The notes below the pieces were generated by a model that was given only the letters and a program-made list of their open reading frames with translations, had not been told where the DNA came from and made no database searches. Source: JACCYJ01 sp038198775 (lineage in GTDB: Bacteria > Actinomycetota > Actinomycetes > Propionibacteriales > Nocardioidaceae). Taken from it: a stretch of 64,000 nucleotides of DNA. Below are positions 53,056 to 60,590 of this stretch, piece after piece; the stretch's first letter is position 1, and the number at the start of each line of letters is the position of its first letter. The translations under genes and the position numbers were made by a program. The DNA is taken from NCBI GenBank assembly GCA_038198775.1, contig JBBPZV010000039.1, positions 42,253-106,252 on the forward strand, in the 5' to 3' direction.

Positions 53056-53457
53056 ATGCTGGCGCGCCTGTTCGCACCTTCGATCGAGGTGCACGCCCAC
53101 TGCGATTTGCCGTGCGGCGTCTACGATCCGGCCCAGGCCCGAATCGAGGCCGAGTCGGTCAAGAAGATCGCCGAGAAGATGCAGGACAACGACGACCACG
53201 ACTTCACGACGCGCGCGATCATGATCAAGGAGCAGCGCTCCGAGCTCGTGAAGCACCACCTGTGGGTGCTGTGGACCGACTACTTCAAGCCGCCCCATTT
53301 CGAGAAGTACCCACAGCTGCACACCCTGTTCAACGAGGCGACCAAGCTCGCCGGGGCGAGCGGCACCAAGGGCAGCAACAGCGTGGACACCGCCGACCAG
53401 CTGCTGGCGAAGATCGACCAGATCGCTGAGATCTTCGCGGCGACCAAGCAGAGCTGA
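53056..53457 (+). CDS. sodN: Nickel-containing superoxide dismutase
   Basis: 133 residues including a 14-residue propeptide ending '...IEVHA'. The nickel hook follows: His1, Cys2 and Cys6 in 'HCDLPCGVYDPAQAR'. It dismutes superoxide in the cytoplasm as a hexamer of four-helix bundles. ATG 53056 has GAAAGGA upstream. A TAGTGT sequence at 53010-53015 may be its -10. A hairpin follows the stop at 53471. Confidence 0.97.
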   Translation: MLARLFAPSIEVHAHCDLPCGVYDPAQARIEAESVKKIAEKMQDNDDHDFTTRAIMIKEQRSELVKHHLWVLWTDYFKPPHFEKYPQLHTLFNEATKLAGASGTKGSNSVDTADQLLAKIDQIAEIFAATKQS

Positions 53458-53470
53458 TCCGCCAACGCCA

Positions 53471-53488
53471 CCGGGGCCACCGCCCCGG
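53471..53488 (+). terminator. Hairpin after sodN
   Basis: ccggggc-cacc-gccccgg: perfect 7-bp stem with a 4-nt loop, 13 nt after the sodN stop. Likely terminator, without a U tract. Confidence 0.5.
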
Positions 53489-53527
53489 CTCGCCGTGTCG
53501 GCGCCGCCTGCTCCCGCGACCTCGATA

Positions 53528-53552
53528 GGTTGACCGCGCAGGAGCAGGGAAC
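53528..53552 (+). promoter_or_regulatory. Candidate SigF/SigB-type promoter of the anti-sigma/sigF operon
   Basis: GGTT (53528-53531), a 15-nt spacer and GGGAAC (53547-53552) resemble the GTTT-N14/16-GGGTAT/GGGTAA consensus of SigF/SigB family sigmas. It is 18 nt before the GTG at 53571, suggesting that the sigma factor controls its own operon. Confidence 0.4.
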
Positions 53553-53570
53553 CCGGCCCGAGGAGTCGTC

Positions 53571-53987
53571 GTGACCGATCTGAAGGTCGGCCCTACCAGT
53601 GAACGTGAGCTGGCCGAGATCGACTTGGTCGTGCCCGCGGACGGTGCCTACCTGGCGGTGCTGCGGACCGCTGCCGCAGGGTTGGCTGCCCGGCTCGACT
53701 TCACCCTCGACGACATCGAGGACCTCAGGATCGCCGTCGACGAGGCGTGCGCCATCCTGCTCTCGCAGGCGTCGCCGGGTGCCCGGTTGCGCTGCACCTT
53801 CCACATGAGCGATGACACGGTCATCGTGCGGGCCGGCGTGCGGGCGACCAACCCGCGTGTCCCGTCTCGCGACGGCTTCGCCTGGACCGTGCTGAACGCG
53901 CTCGCATCCCGGGTCGAGTTCGCCGTGGTGCCCCCGGACCAACTGGTGATCGAGCTCAGCCAGCAACGGCCGGTCTGGCGCTCATGA
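53571..53987 (+). CDS. Anti-sigma regulatory factor (RsbW-like HATPase)
   Basis: 138 residues from GTG 53571. GHKL-type fold: the N-box region 'EDLRIAVDEACAILLSQASP' and C-terminal 'DGFAWTVLNALASRVEFAVV'. The Asn of the canonical RsbW N-box (E-x3-N) is replaced by Ile, and the G-rich lid is poorly conserved, so kinase activity may be lost; similar degenerate forms occur in actinobacterial SigF partners. It precedes sigF by a four-base overlap, indicating a partner-pair. STAS proteins (e.g. 26262-26600) would counteract it. Confidence 0.85.
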   Translation: MTDLKVGPTSERELAEIDLVVPADGAYLAVLRTAAAGLAARLDFTLDDIEDLRIAVDEACAILLSQASPGARLRCTFHMSDDTVIVRAGVRATNPRVPSRDGFAWTVLNALASRVEFAVVPPDQLVIELSQQRPVWRS

Positions 53988-54817
53988 GCGTCGAAGTGAC
54001 GGCGCCGGTCGCCGCGGCCAAGACTGGATCCTCGTCCCTCATGCCGCGAGCAGACACCGGTCAGGATGCCCGGGCAGGCACCCGAGCCGCCTTCACCGAG
54101 CTCGCCCGACTCGACCCACGGGACCAGCGACGGGCCGACCTGCGCGAGCACCTGGTACGACTTCACCTGCCACTGGTCGAGCACCTGGCCCGACGGTTCA
54201 GCAACCGCGGTGAACCGCTGGACGATCTGACGCAGGTCGGAATGATCGGGCTCATCAAGGCGGTCGACCGCTTCGAGCCGGCGCGCGGAGTCGAGTTCTC
54301 GACCTACGCCACGCCGACGATCGTCGGTGAGATCAAGCGGCACTTTCGGGACAAGGGCTGGGCGATCCGGGTGCCGCGCCGGTTGCAGGAGCTCCGCCTC
54401 GAGCTGGCGGCGGTGACCTCGGAACTGACCCAGGAGCTGGGCCGGTCCCCGACCGTCGCCGAGGTTGCTGCCCGTCTGCACCTCGACCAGGACAGCGTGC
54501 TCGAGGGCTTGGAGTCCGCCAACGCCTATTCGACGTTGTCTTTGGACGCGCCCAACAACCGAGACGACGTCGGCGCCAGCCTGTCCGACGCGCTCGGCGG
54601 CGACGACGCGGCGCTCGGCCACGTCGAGTACCGGGAGTCGCTGAGACCGCTCCTGGCCGAACTCGATCCGCGCGATCGCAAGATCTTGCTGCTGCGGTTC
54701 TTCCACCAGATGACGCAGTCCCAGATCGCCACAGAGCTCGGCATGTCGCAGATGCACGTGTCGCGGCTGCTCTCACGGGCACTGGTGCGGTTGCGCGCCG
54801 GCCTGCTCAGCGAGTGA
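53984..54817 (+). CDS. sigF: RNA polymerase sigma factor, SigF/SigB family
   Basis: 277 residues. Region 2 is 'LVRLHLPLVEHLARRFSNRG' and 'PLDDLTQVGMIGLIKAVDRF', with 'FSTYATPTIVGEIKRHFRDK'; region 3 starts 'GWAIRVPRRLQELRLELAAV'; region 4 is 'LRFFHQMTQSQIATELGMSQ' followed by 'MHVSRLLSRAL'. SigF-type sigmas control stress, stationary-phase or differentiation genes. ATG overlaps the anti-sigma gene's stop (ATGA). Controlled by partner switching. Confidence 0.94.
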   Translation: MSVEVTAPVAAAKTGSSSLMPRADTGQDARAGTRAAFTELARLDPRDQRRADLREHLVRLHLPLVEHLARRFSNRGEPLDDLTQVGMIGLIKAVDRFEPARGVEFSTYATPTIVGEIKRHFRDKGWAIRVPRRLQELRLELAAVTSELTQELGRSPTVAEVAARLHLDQDSVLEGLESANAYSTLSLDAPNNRDDVGASLSDALGGDDAALGHVEYRESLRPLLAELDPRDRKILLLRFFHQMTQSQIATELGMSQMHVSRLLSRALVRLRAGLLSE

Positions 54818-55024
54818 ACCAGCGCTGAGCGCGACGGGTGATGTGAGCCAAACGACAGCGCCCGCACCCTTGTGTCGGCCTGGGTTTCTTGCGACGATCG
54901 AGTGGTCGTATCCCGGTGCGACAAACCCCGCAGCAGACGGTGCAGCCAAACCCTGCGCCCGCCAACCGTGACCTGTTCACAACGGCTTTCCCAGGGAGGC
55001 CGCAGCAACAAGGAGCCCCCGCCG

Positions 55025-55276
55025 ATGGACTGGCGTCATCGCTCCGCGTGCCTCGAAGAGGACCCGGAGCTGTTCTTCCCGATCGGCAACACCGGACCGG
55101 CCATCCTGCAGATCGAAGAGGCCAAGTCGGTGTGCCGTCGCTGCGACGTCCGCGAGCAGTGCCTGTCCTGGGCACTGGAGTCGGGCCAGGACCACGGGGT
55201 GTGGGGCGGGCTCAGCGAGGATGAGCGCCGGGCACTCAAACGGCGCAACGCCAGGGCGCGCATCCGCACCGCCTGA
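55025..55276 (+). CDS. WhiB1/WblE-type iron-sulfur transcription regulator
   Basis: 83 residues from the ATG at 55025 (AAGGAG upstream). Cys9, Cys37, Cys40 and Cys46 hold a [4Fe-4S] cluster, identical in spacing to Mycobacterium WhiB1; 'GVWGGLSEDERRALKRR' gives the tryptophan-turn and basic DNA-contact helix. WhiB1 binds the SigA region 4 and responds to nitric oxide. The upstream 207 bp hold no ORF with a ribosome binding site and presumably the promoter. Confidence 0.96.
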   Translation: MDWRHRSACLEEDPELFFPIGNTGPAILQIEEAKSVCRRCDVREQCLSWALESGQDHGVWGGLSEDERRALKRRNARARIRTA

Positions 55277-55303
55277 GCGCACCGTGCATGCCACGATGGG
55301 CTC

Positions 55304-56227
55304 GTGGTGGAGGGCTACTGGCGTGCGGTGCTGACCGCCGGGCTGCGGGTGCCACCGGACCGTCCGCTCGACGATCTCACCGCCGATCTCGTCGACATGC
55401 TCGGCGACCCCGACCCGACCCGGCGCGACGAGCTGGCGCACTGCATTCTCTCCACCTGGCTACGAGGCGGCGTGTACGACGACCTGCTTGCCGGCTTCGG
55501 GGACGGGGTAGCCGTTGGGCTGGGCACGGGGCTGGGTGCCGTTGCGGACGACACCGTCTTCCGCCGGTCGGGCAGCGCGCGGATGCTGAGCGAGGTCGTC
55601 GCGCGCGACAACGAGGCCCGACTCGTGGGACACGAGACCGTGCTGCGGTGGGGGGACAACGCAGCCGTGTGGTTGTTGCGCGAGCGTGACCTGCGCGGGT
55701 GGGTCCCCCAGCGCGGTTGGGCCCACGCGCTCAGGTACGGAGCCGATCTGCTCGGTCGGCTGGCGCGGTCCCCGCACCTGCGGGGGCTCGAGCTCACCGT
55801 GCTCCTCGATGTCGTCGCAGACCGGCTGACGCTACCCACCCGACACGTCCTGCACCACCGGGAGGACGACCGGTTGGCGCACGCGGTGATGGTCATCCTG
55901 CACCGCGACCTCGTGCCGTTCGAGGTGCTCGAGCCGTGGATCGTCCGACTCGGCTCGGCCATCCGGCCTTCGTCAGAGGAGCGGGCGAACACCGAGTGGC
56001 CGACGCCTGCCGCAGCCAACACGGCATCATTCCTGCGGGCGCTGCACCTGCAGCTCGCGCTCGGTGTCCGCGGTTCCTCCGCCGTCAGCGCGGATAGCGA
56101 GCTCTTCGCGGATCCACCCGCACGCCGAGCCGACCTGTTGCTGCTGGTCCTGGACCAGCTGAGGGCCGCCAGCCCACAACTTTTCGCACTGCCGGCCGCT
56201 CGCGCCGGCGCGGAAAGCCCGCTGTGA
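55304..56227 (+). CDS. DUF2785-like protein
   Basis: 307 residues from GTG 55304. Helical, no signal peptide or membrane segment. Fragments such as 'ERDLRGWVPQRGWAHALRYG' and 'HGADLLGRLARSPHLRG'-like sequence at 55730-55790 suggest DUF2785, whose role is unknown. The central 'LRWGDNAAVWLLRERDLRGW' contains a conserved Trp/Arg cluster. It is downstream of whiB by 27 nt and could be co-transcribed. Confidence 0.65.
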   Translation: MVEGYWRAVLTAGLRVPPDRPLDDLTADLVDMLGDPDPTRRDELAHCILSTWLRGGVYDDLLAGFGDGVAVGLGTGLGAVADDTVFRRSGSARMLSEVVARDNEARLVGHETVLRWGDNAAVWLLRERDLRGWVPQRGWAHALRYGADLLGRLARSPHLRGLELTVLLDVVADRLTLPTRHVLHHREDDRLAHAVMVILHRDLVPFEVLEPWIVRLGSAIRPSSEERANTEWPTPAAANTASFLRALHLQLALGVRGSSAVSADSELFADPPARRADLLLLVLDQLRAASPQLFALPAARAGAESPL

Positions 56228-56295
56228 GTCTGGCGCCCGGCGGTGGCACCTTCTAGGGTGTCGGGGACGCCAGCCGAATGCTGGAGGTGGAGCCC

Positions 56296-56565
56296 ATGAC
56301 CCCCCCGCCCGAACCACCTCGCCGAGGGCGCGACCCTCGTGCCCTGTGGGCGCTGCTCTTGCTGGCCATCGCCGTAGTCGCCCCGCTGCTGGTGTGGACG
56401 TACGCCCGCGAGGGCCCGACGTTGGCCGGCGTGCCCTTCTTCTTCTGGTACCAGTTCGCTCTCGTCCCGGTCGCGGCGGCGCTCACCTTCGCCGCGTACC
56501 GACTCGTCATTGCCGTCGAGGCCGATCGCAGAACGTCTGCCAACGACGGTGGTGAGCCGCAGTGA
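56296..56565 (+). CDS. DUF3311 small membrane protein (symporter accessory subunit)
   Basis: 89 residues from the ATG at 56296 (GGAGGTGGAG ahead; an earlier ATG at 56278 would place the ribosome binding site inside the gene). Two helices: 'ALWALLLLAIAVVAPLLVWT' and 'FFFWYQFALVPVAAALTFAA'. DUF3311 proteins are encoded directly before SSS-family carboxylate symporters. Its stop overlaps the next start (GTGA). Confidence 0.85.
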   Translation: MTPPPEPPRRGRDPRALWALLLLAIAVVAPLLVWTYAREGPTLAGVPFFFWYQFALVPVAAALTFAAYRLVIAVEADRRTSANDGGEPQ

Positions 56566-58223
56566 GCGGGGTCAACACCACCGCGCTCGTGGTCTTCTTG
56601 TTCTTCTTCGTGCTCGTCACCGTCATGGGCTTCCTGGCGGCCCGGTGGCGGCGCAGCCCGCTGGACAGCCTCGATGAGTGGGGGCTCGGGGGTCGCGGGT
56701 TCGGCACGTTCGTCGCCTGGTTCCTGATCGGCGGTGACCTCTACACCGCCTACACCTTCGTGGCGGTGCCTGCCCTGCTGTACGCCGGCAACGCCGTCGG
56801 GTTCTTCGCGGTGCCCTACACGATCGTGGTGTACCCGATCGTCTTCGTGTTCCTGCCTCGGCTGTGGTCGGTGTCGCACCGGCACGGGTACGTCACCCCC
56901 GCCGACTTCGTGCAGGGACGCTACGACTCCCGCGGCCTGTCCCTGGCCGTGGCCTTCACCGGCATCCTCGCCACCATGCCCTACATCGCGCTCCAGCTGG
57001 TGGGCATCCAGGTCGTGCTCGAGGTCCTAGGCATCGGCGGCGGAGCCGGGGCGTCGGCCCTCGAGAAGGACCTGCCGCTGTTCTTGGCGTTCGCGGTGCT
57101 CGCGGCCTACACGTACGCCTCCGGGCTGCGCGCCCCGGCGCTGATCGCGTTCGTCAAGGACGCGCTGATCTATCTGGTGGTCCTCGTCGCAGTCATCTAC
57201 CTGCCGTTCCACCTCGGCGGCTGGGGTGACGTCTTCGCGGCAGCCGGTGACAAGGTCGACTCCGCCAACAAGGCGGCCGGGGCGCCGGTAGCCGGGCTGT
57301 TCCCCGGCACCGGCGGGGCCCAGTGGGCGTACGCGTCGCTGGCGCTCGGTTCGGCGCTGGCGCTGTTCATCTACCCCCACTCGGTGACCGGCGTGCTGTC
57401 CACCGGAAGCCGCAACGTCATCCGCCGCAACGCCGCGCTGCTGCCGGCGTACTCCTTCCTGCTCGGGCTCCTTGCCCTCCTCGGCTACGTCGCCATCGCC
57501 GCGGGCGTGAAGGTCGACAACCCCCAGCAGGCCATCCCGCAGCTCTTCGAGAACGAGTTCCCCGCCTGGTTCGCCGGCGTCGCGTTCGCCGCGATCGCGA
57601 TCGGGGCGTTGGTGCCTGCGGCGATCATGTCGATCGCGGCGGCGAACCTGTGGACCCGCAACGTCTACAAGGCGTTCCTACGCCGGGACGCAACTCCCCA
57701 GCAGGAGGCCACCCAGAGCAAGATCGTGTCGCTGGTCGTGAAGTTCGGCGCGCTGATCTTCGTGATCGCCTTGCCGAAGGAGTTCGCGATCAACCTGCAG
57801 CTGCTGGGCGGCATCTGGATCTTGCAGACCCTCCCCGCGATCGTGTTCGGGCTCTACACGCGGTGGTTCCACCGTTGGGCGCTGCTCGCCGGCTGGGCGG
57901 TGGGGATGGCGTACGGAACGACCGTCGCCTACCAGCAGCCGAGCCCCAGCGACCCGACCGTCTCCCACTTCGGGTCGCCGGTGGCGCTGTTGCCGGGGGC
58001 GGCGACGACCAAGGTCTACATCGCGGTCACCGCATTCGTGCTCAACGTCGCCGTCGCAGCGCTCGTCACGTTCGTGCTGCGTGCCGCCAACGCGCCGGCC
58101 GGTGCTGATGCAACCGAGCCCGGCGACTATTACGCCGACTCCGGTGACGCCGGAGTCGCGGTCACGCCGGAGCAGGCCACCGCCGACGTCGCCGAGCCGG
58201 GCGTGCCCCCACCTCCACAGTAG
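56562..58223 (+). CDS. Sodium:solute symporter, monocarboxylate (MctP/MctC-like)
   Basis: 553 residues, 13 predicted helices, SSS family ('DLYTAYTFVAVPALLYAGNA', 'YVTPADFVQGRYDSRGLSLA', 'LALFIYPHSVTGVLSTGSRN', 'ALVPAAIMSIAAANLWTRNV'). With a DUF3311 partner this arrangement matches transporters of acetate, propionate, pyruvate or lactate. The substrate is not proven. It could supply carbon to the acetyl-CoA pathway enzymes encoded at 14672-28593. Ends with an acidic cytoplasmic tail. Confidence 0.87.
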   Translation: MSGVNTTALVVFLFFFVLVTVMGFLAARWRRSPLDSLDEWGLGGRGFGTFVAWFLIGGDLYTAYTFVAVPALLYAGNAVGFFAVPYTIVVYPIVFVFLPRLWSVSHRHGYVTPADFVQGRYDSRGLSLAVAFTGILATMPYIALQLVGIQVVLEVLGIGGGAGASALEKDLPLFLAFAVLAAYTYASGLRAPALIAFVKDALIYLVVLVAVIYLPFHLGGWGDVFAAAGDKVDSANKAAGAPVAGLFPGTGGAQWAYASLALGSALALFIYPHSVTGVLSTGSRNVIRRNAALLPAYSFLLGLLALLGYVAIAAGVKVDNPQQAIPQLFENEFPAWFAGVAFAAIAIGALVPAAIMSIAAANLWTRNVYKAFLRRDATPQQEATQSKIVSLVVKFGALIFVIALPKEFAINLQLLGGIWILQTLPAIVFGLYTRWFHRWALLAGWAVGMAYGTTVAYQQPSPSDPTVSHFGSPVALLPGAATTKVYIAVTAFVLNVAVAALVTFVLRAANAPAGADATEPGDYYADSGDAGVAVTPEQATADVAEPGVPPPPQ

Positions 58224-58226
58224 CCG

Positions 58227-58718
58227 GTGAGCGTCACCATCCGGCTGGCGGAGCCGCCCGAGTACGCCGAGCTTGGGGACATCACGGTCGCCGCATACGC
58301 CGCCGACGGCTTCCTCGACGGCGAGCCGGCCTACGAGAGGGAGCTCCGGGATGCAGCCGCCCGAGCATCCGGCGGCGAGCTGTGGGCCGCCAGCCGGGCG
58401 GCGGAGCTGCTCGGGAGCGTCACGTACTGCCCACCCGGGTCGGCGTACCGGGAGCTGGCGCGGCACGGGGACCAAGGGGAGTTCCGGATGCTCGCGGTCG
58501 CCCCGCGAGCCAGGCGCCGCGGGATCGCCCGGCTCCTGGTGGACAGGTGTGTGCAACGCTCCCGCGAACTGGGTCACCGCGAGCTGGTGATCAGCAGCCT
58601 CGACGGCATGGCGTCCGCACACGCGTTGTACGAGGCGGTTGGCTTCGAGCGGGCGCGCGACCTCGACTGGCGCCCGGTCCCCGGGATAGTCCTGCGAGGC
58701 TTCCGGCTGCCGCTGTGA
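58227..58718 (+). CDS. GNAT family N-acetyltransferase
   Basis: 163 residues from GTG 58227, three nt after the symporter stop. Acetyl-CoA loop 'RMLAVAPRARRRGIARLLVD' (Q/R-x-x-G-x-A pattern) and 'SAHALYEAVGFERARDLDWR' match family motifs. Substrate unknown. Probably co-transcribed with the symporter genes. Confidence 0.88.
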   Translation: MSVTIRLAEPPEYAELGDITVAAYAADGFLDGEPAYERELRDAAARASGGELWAASRAAELLGSVTYCPPGSAYRELARHGDQGEFRMLAVAPRARRRGIARLLVDRCVQRSRELGHRELVISSLDGMASAHALYEAVGFERARDLDWRPVPGIVLRGFRLPL

Positions 58719-58729
58719 GCGGCGTCGGC

Positions 58730-58804
58730 TCAGGCGTTGGGACGTTTGCCGTGGTTAGCCTTGTTCTTGCGACGGGCCCGACGCTTGCGTCCGTGCTTTC
58801 CCAT
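58730..58804 (-). CDS. Ribosomal protein bL37
   Basis: 24 residues: MGKHGRKRRARRKNK followed by ANHGKRPNA. It starts at ATG 58804, preceded by a GAGGAGGA ribosome binding site. The match to the actinobacterial 50S protein bL37, seen in mycobacterial ribosome structures, is clear ('K-x-G-R-K-x-R', 'ANHGKRPN'). It is downstream of rsrA by 9 nt, the same neighbourhood as sigH/rshA in mycobacteria as I recall. Easily missed by gene finders because of its length. Confidence 0.93.
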   Translation of the reverse strand: MGKHGRKRRARRKNKANHGKRPNA

Positions 58805-58813
58805 CGATCCTCC

Positions 58814-59089
58814 TCACCCCTGCTCGACGTGGGTGAACGTGATCTGGACCCCGCGAATGTAGGTCACGACCCGCTGCCGCAGCGGGGTCGGAGCCAGCTC
58901 GCAGCACGAGCGGGCGACCAGGTCCTTGACGAGCCGGTCCAGGTCGTACGTCGCCAGGCACGGTGCGCACTCGACGAGGTGCTGGCGGATCTCGGCACAG
59001 CTGGCCGCGTCGGCCTCGTTGTCGAGGAACAGGTAGAGATTGGCGAGGATCTCGCTGCAGTCGCGGGTGTGCGGGTTGCCGCAGGACAT
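58814..59089 (-). CDS. rsrA: Zinc-binding anti-sigma factor RsrA
   Basis: 91 residues from the ATG at 59089, which shares a base with the sigR stop; a GTG one codon earlier is possible. ZAS motif H-x3-C-x2-C in 'HLVECAPCLATYDL'. The N-terminal 'MSCGNPHTRDCSEILANLYL' matches Streptomyces RsrA. Oxidation of the cysteines (disulfide, zinc loss) releases SigR. Placed between sigR and bL37, co-transcribed. Confidence 0.94.
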   Translation of the reverse strand: MSCGNPHTRDCSEILANLYLFLDNEADAASCAEIRQHLVECAPCLATYDLDRLVKDLVARSCCELAPTPLRQRVVTYIRGVQITFTHVEQG

Positions 59090-59721
59090 CACCGCTCACC
59101 TGCTCCCGAGGCCGCCATGCCCCGGTCCCTGGCATAGTCCGAGAGCAGCTCGCGCAGCTGCCGGCGGCCCCGGTGCAGCCGCGACATCACGGTGCCGATC
59201 GGCGTCCCCATGATCTCGGCGATGTCCTTGTACGGGAACCCCTCGACGTCGGCGAGGTAGACCGCCAGCCGGAAGTCCTCCGACAAGGACGCCAGGGCCG
59301 CTTTGACGTCGGAGTCGGGCAGGTGCTCGAGCGCCTCGACCTCGGCGGACTTCAACCCCGACGAGGTGTGCGCCTCAGCGGCTGCGAGCTGCCAGTCCTC
59401 GATCTCCTCGGTCATCTGCTGCGCCGGCTGGCGCTGCTTCTTGCGGTAGGAGTTGATGTAGGTGTTCGTCAGGATCCGGTACAGCCACGCCTTGAGGTTG
59501 GTACCCGGCCGGAACTGATGGAACGCGTTGAAGGCCTTGGCGTACGTCTCCTGCACGAGGTCTTCGGCGTCCGCCGGGTTGCGTGTCATGCGCATCCCGG
59601 CGGAATACAGCTGATCGAGGAAGGGCAGAGCGTCGCGCTCGAAGCGTTCGGCGCGTTGCTCCCCGGTCTCCGGCACGACACCCGAGTCCGTGGTCGTTGT
59701 CTGCTCACCGCTGTCAGTCAT
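59089..59721 (-). CDS. sigR: ECF sigma factor SigR (thiol-oxidative stress)
   Basis: 210 residues from the ATG at 59721. Region 2 'NPADAEDLVQETYAKAFNAF' with 'WLYRILTNTYINSYRKKQRQ'; region 4 'LADVEGFPYKDIAEIMGTPI' and 'GTVMSRLHRGRRQLRELLSD'. Homologous to Streptomyces SigR/Mycobacterium SigH, which control thioredoxin and mycothiol genes. In-frame start codons upstream would add ~38 residues (from 59835), analogous to the unstable long form described in Streptomyces; unproven here. A TAGGCT -10 is 8 nt before the ATG, suggesting a leaderless transcript. Confidence 0.95.
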   Translation of the reverse strand: MTDSGEQTTTTDSGVVPETGEQRAERFERDALPFLDQLYSAGMRMTRNPADAEDLVQETYAKAFNAFHQFRPGTNLKAWLYRILTNTYINSYRKKQRQPAQQMTEEIEDWQLAAAEAHTSSGLKSAEVEALEHLPDSDVKAALASLSEDFRLAVYLADVEGFPYKDIAEIMGTPIGTVMSRLHRGRRQLRELLSDYARDRGMAASGAGER

Positions 59722-59729
59722 CGGCGCCG

Positions 59730-59735
59730 AGCCTA
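59730..59735 (-). promoter_or_regulatory. Candidate -10 TAGGCT of sigR
   Basis: TAGGCT on the minus strand ends 8 nt before the sigR ATG (59721), the same spacing as TAGCCT at nucS. No ribosome binding site is present, consistent with leaderless expression. No SigR-type GGAAT/GTT promoter was found upstream. Confidence 0.5.
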
Positions 59736-59920
59736 CCGGCGGCGGACGACGCGCACCGACCTCGCGGCCCCCGACCGCCTGGGTGGCGGCGGTGTCCCAC
59801 GGCAACCACGCCCGCAACGAGGCGGTGACCAGCACGGGATGGACCTCCGGGCGTCGAGATGGCTCTGACCTCTGCTCTAACCGGCGCGCCGGCCCTGGTT
59901 GTTCCCGGGCTGGTGCGGGT

Positions 59921-60583
59921 CTACCGTGCCGCGCGAGCCTGACCCGGCTCGTCGTGGCGGAGCCGTCGACCCAACCAGGTCCTCACCGCACCGAGCACGA
60001 TCGCGTCCGCGTCGGCCTGCGCCGCGACGTCGCGATCATGGACAGCAAGGGAGTGGTCGGCCCCCGGCACGACGAGCATGTCCAGACCCAGCGGGAACTC
60101 GTGGGGGGCGCCGAACGGATCGAGCTCACCCTGGACCACCAGCGTCGGGACGCCCGCCGCTAGGAGCTCCGCGGCCCGGCTGCGCTCCGGGCGGCCCGGC
60201 GGGTGCAGCGGGAACGACAGGGCCAGGACGCCGGTGGCACCGAGTGCTCGTGCGGTGCGGCAGCCGACCCGCCCCCCCGTGCTGCGGCCGCCGACCACCA
60301 GCGGGGTCCGCGGGCGCAACCCGCTCATCGCGGCGGCGAAGGTCTCGTCGAGGATCGCGGCAGCCGGGGCGACACGCCGACCGGCCACCCGCCACGGCAG
60401 CTCGACCAGGGCCACGCTGATGCCCTGCCCCGGCAACTGGTGCGCCAGCAGCTGCAGCTCCGGCCGGTCGTTGCCGCCACCTGCACCGTGGGTCAAGACG
60501 AGCGTCGCCCACGGCCTCGGCGCACGTCGTTGCTCGATGCGAGCCGGACCGTGCCTGGTCTCGATCAGCCTGTTGTCGATCAC
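59921..60583 (-). CDS. Alpha/beta hydrolase (dienelactone hydrolase-like)
   Basis: 220 residues from the GTG at 60583, 7 nt after the SRAP gene's stop. 'LVLTHGAGGGNDRPELQLLA', nucleophile region 'VVGGRSTGGRVGCRTARAL' (GRSTGG), 'VVQGELDPFGAPHEF' and 'VPGADHSLAVHDRD' give a plausible Ser/Asp/His set. Substrate unknown. The C-terminus is Arg-rich. It may be co-transcribed with SRAP. Confidence 0.82.
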   Translation of the reverse strand: MIDNRLIETRHGPARIEQRRAPRPWATLVLTHGAGGGNDRPELQLLAHQLPGQGISVALVELPWRVAGRRVAPAAAILDETFAAAMSGLRPRTPLVVGGRSTGGRVGCRTARALGATGVLALSFPLHPPGRPERSRAAELLAAGVPTLVVQGELDPFGAPHEFPLGLDMLVVPGADHSLAVHDRDVAAQADADAIVLGAVRTWLGRRLRHDEPGQARAAR

Positions 60584-60590
60584 GGGCCGC

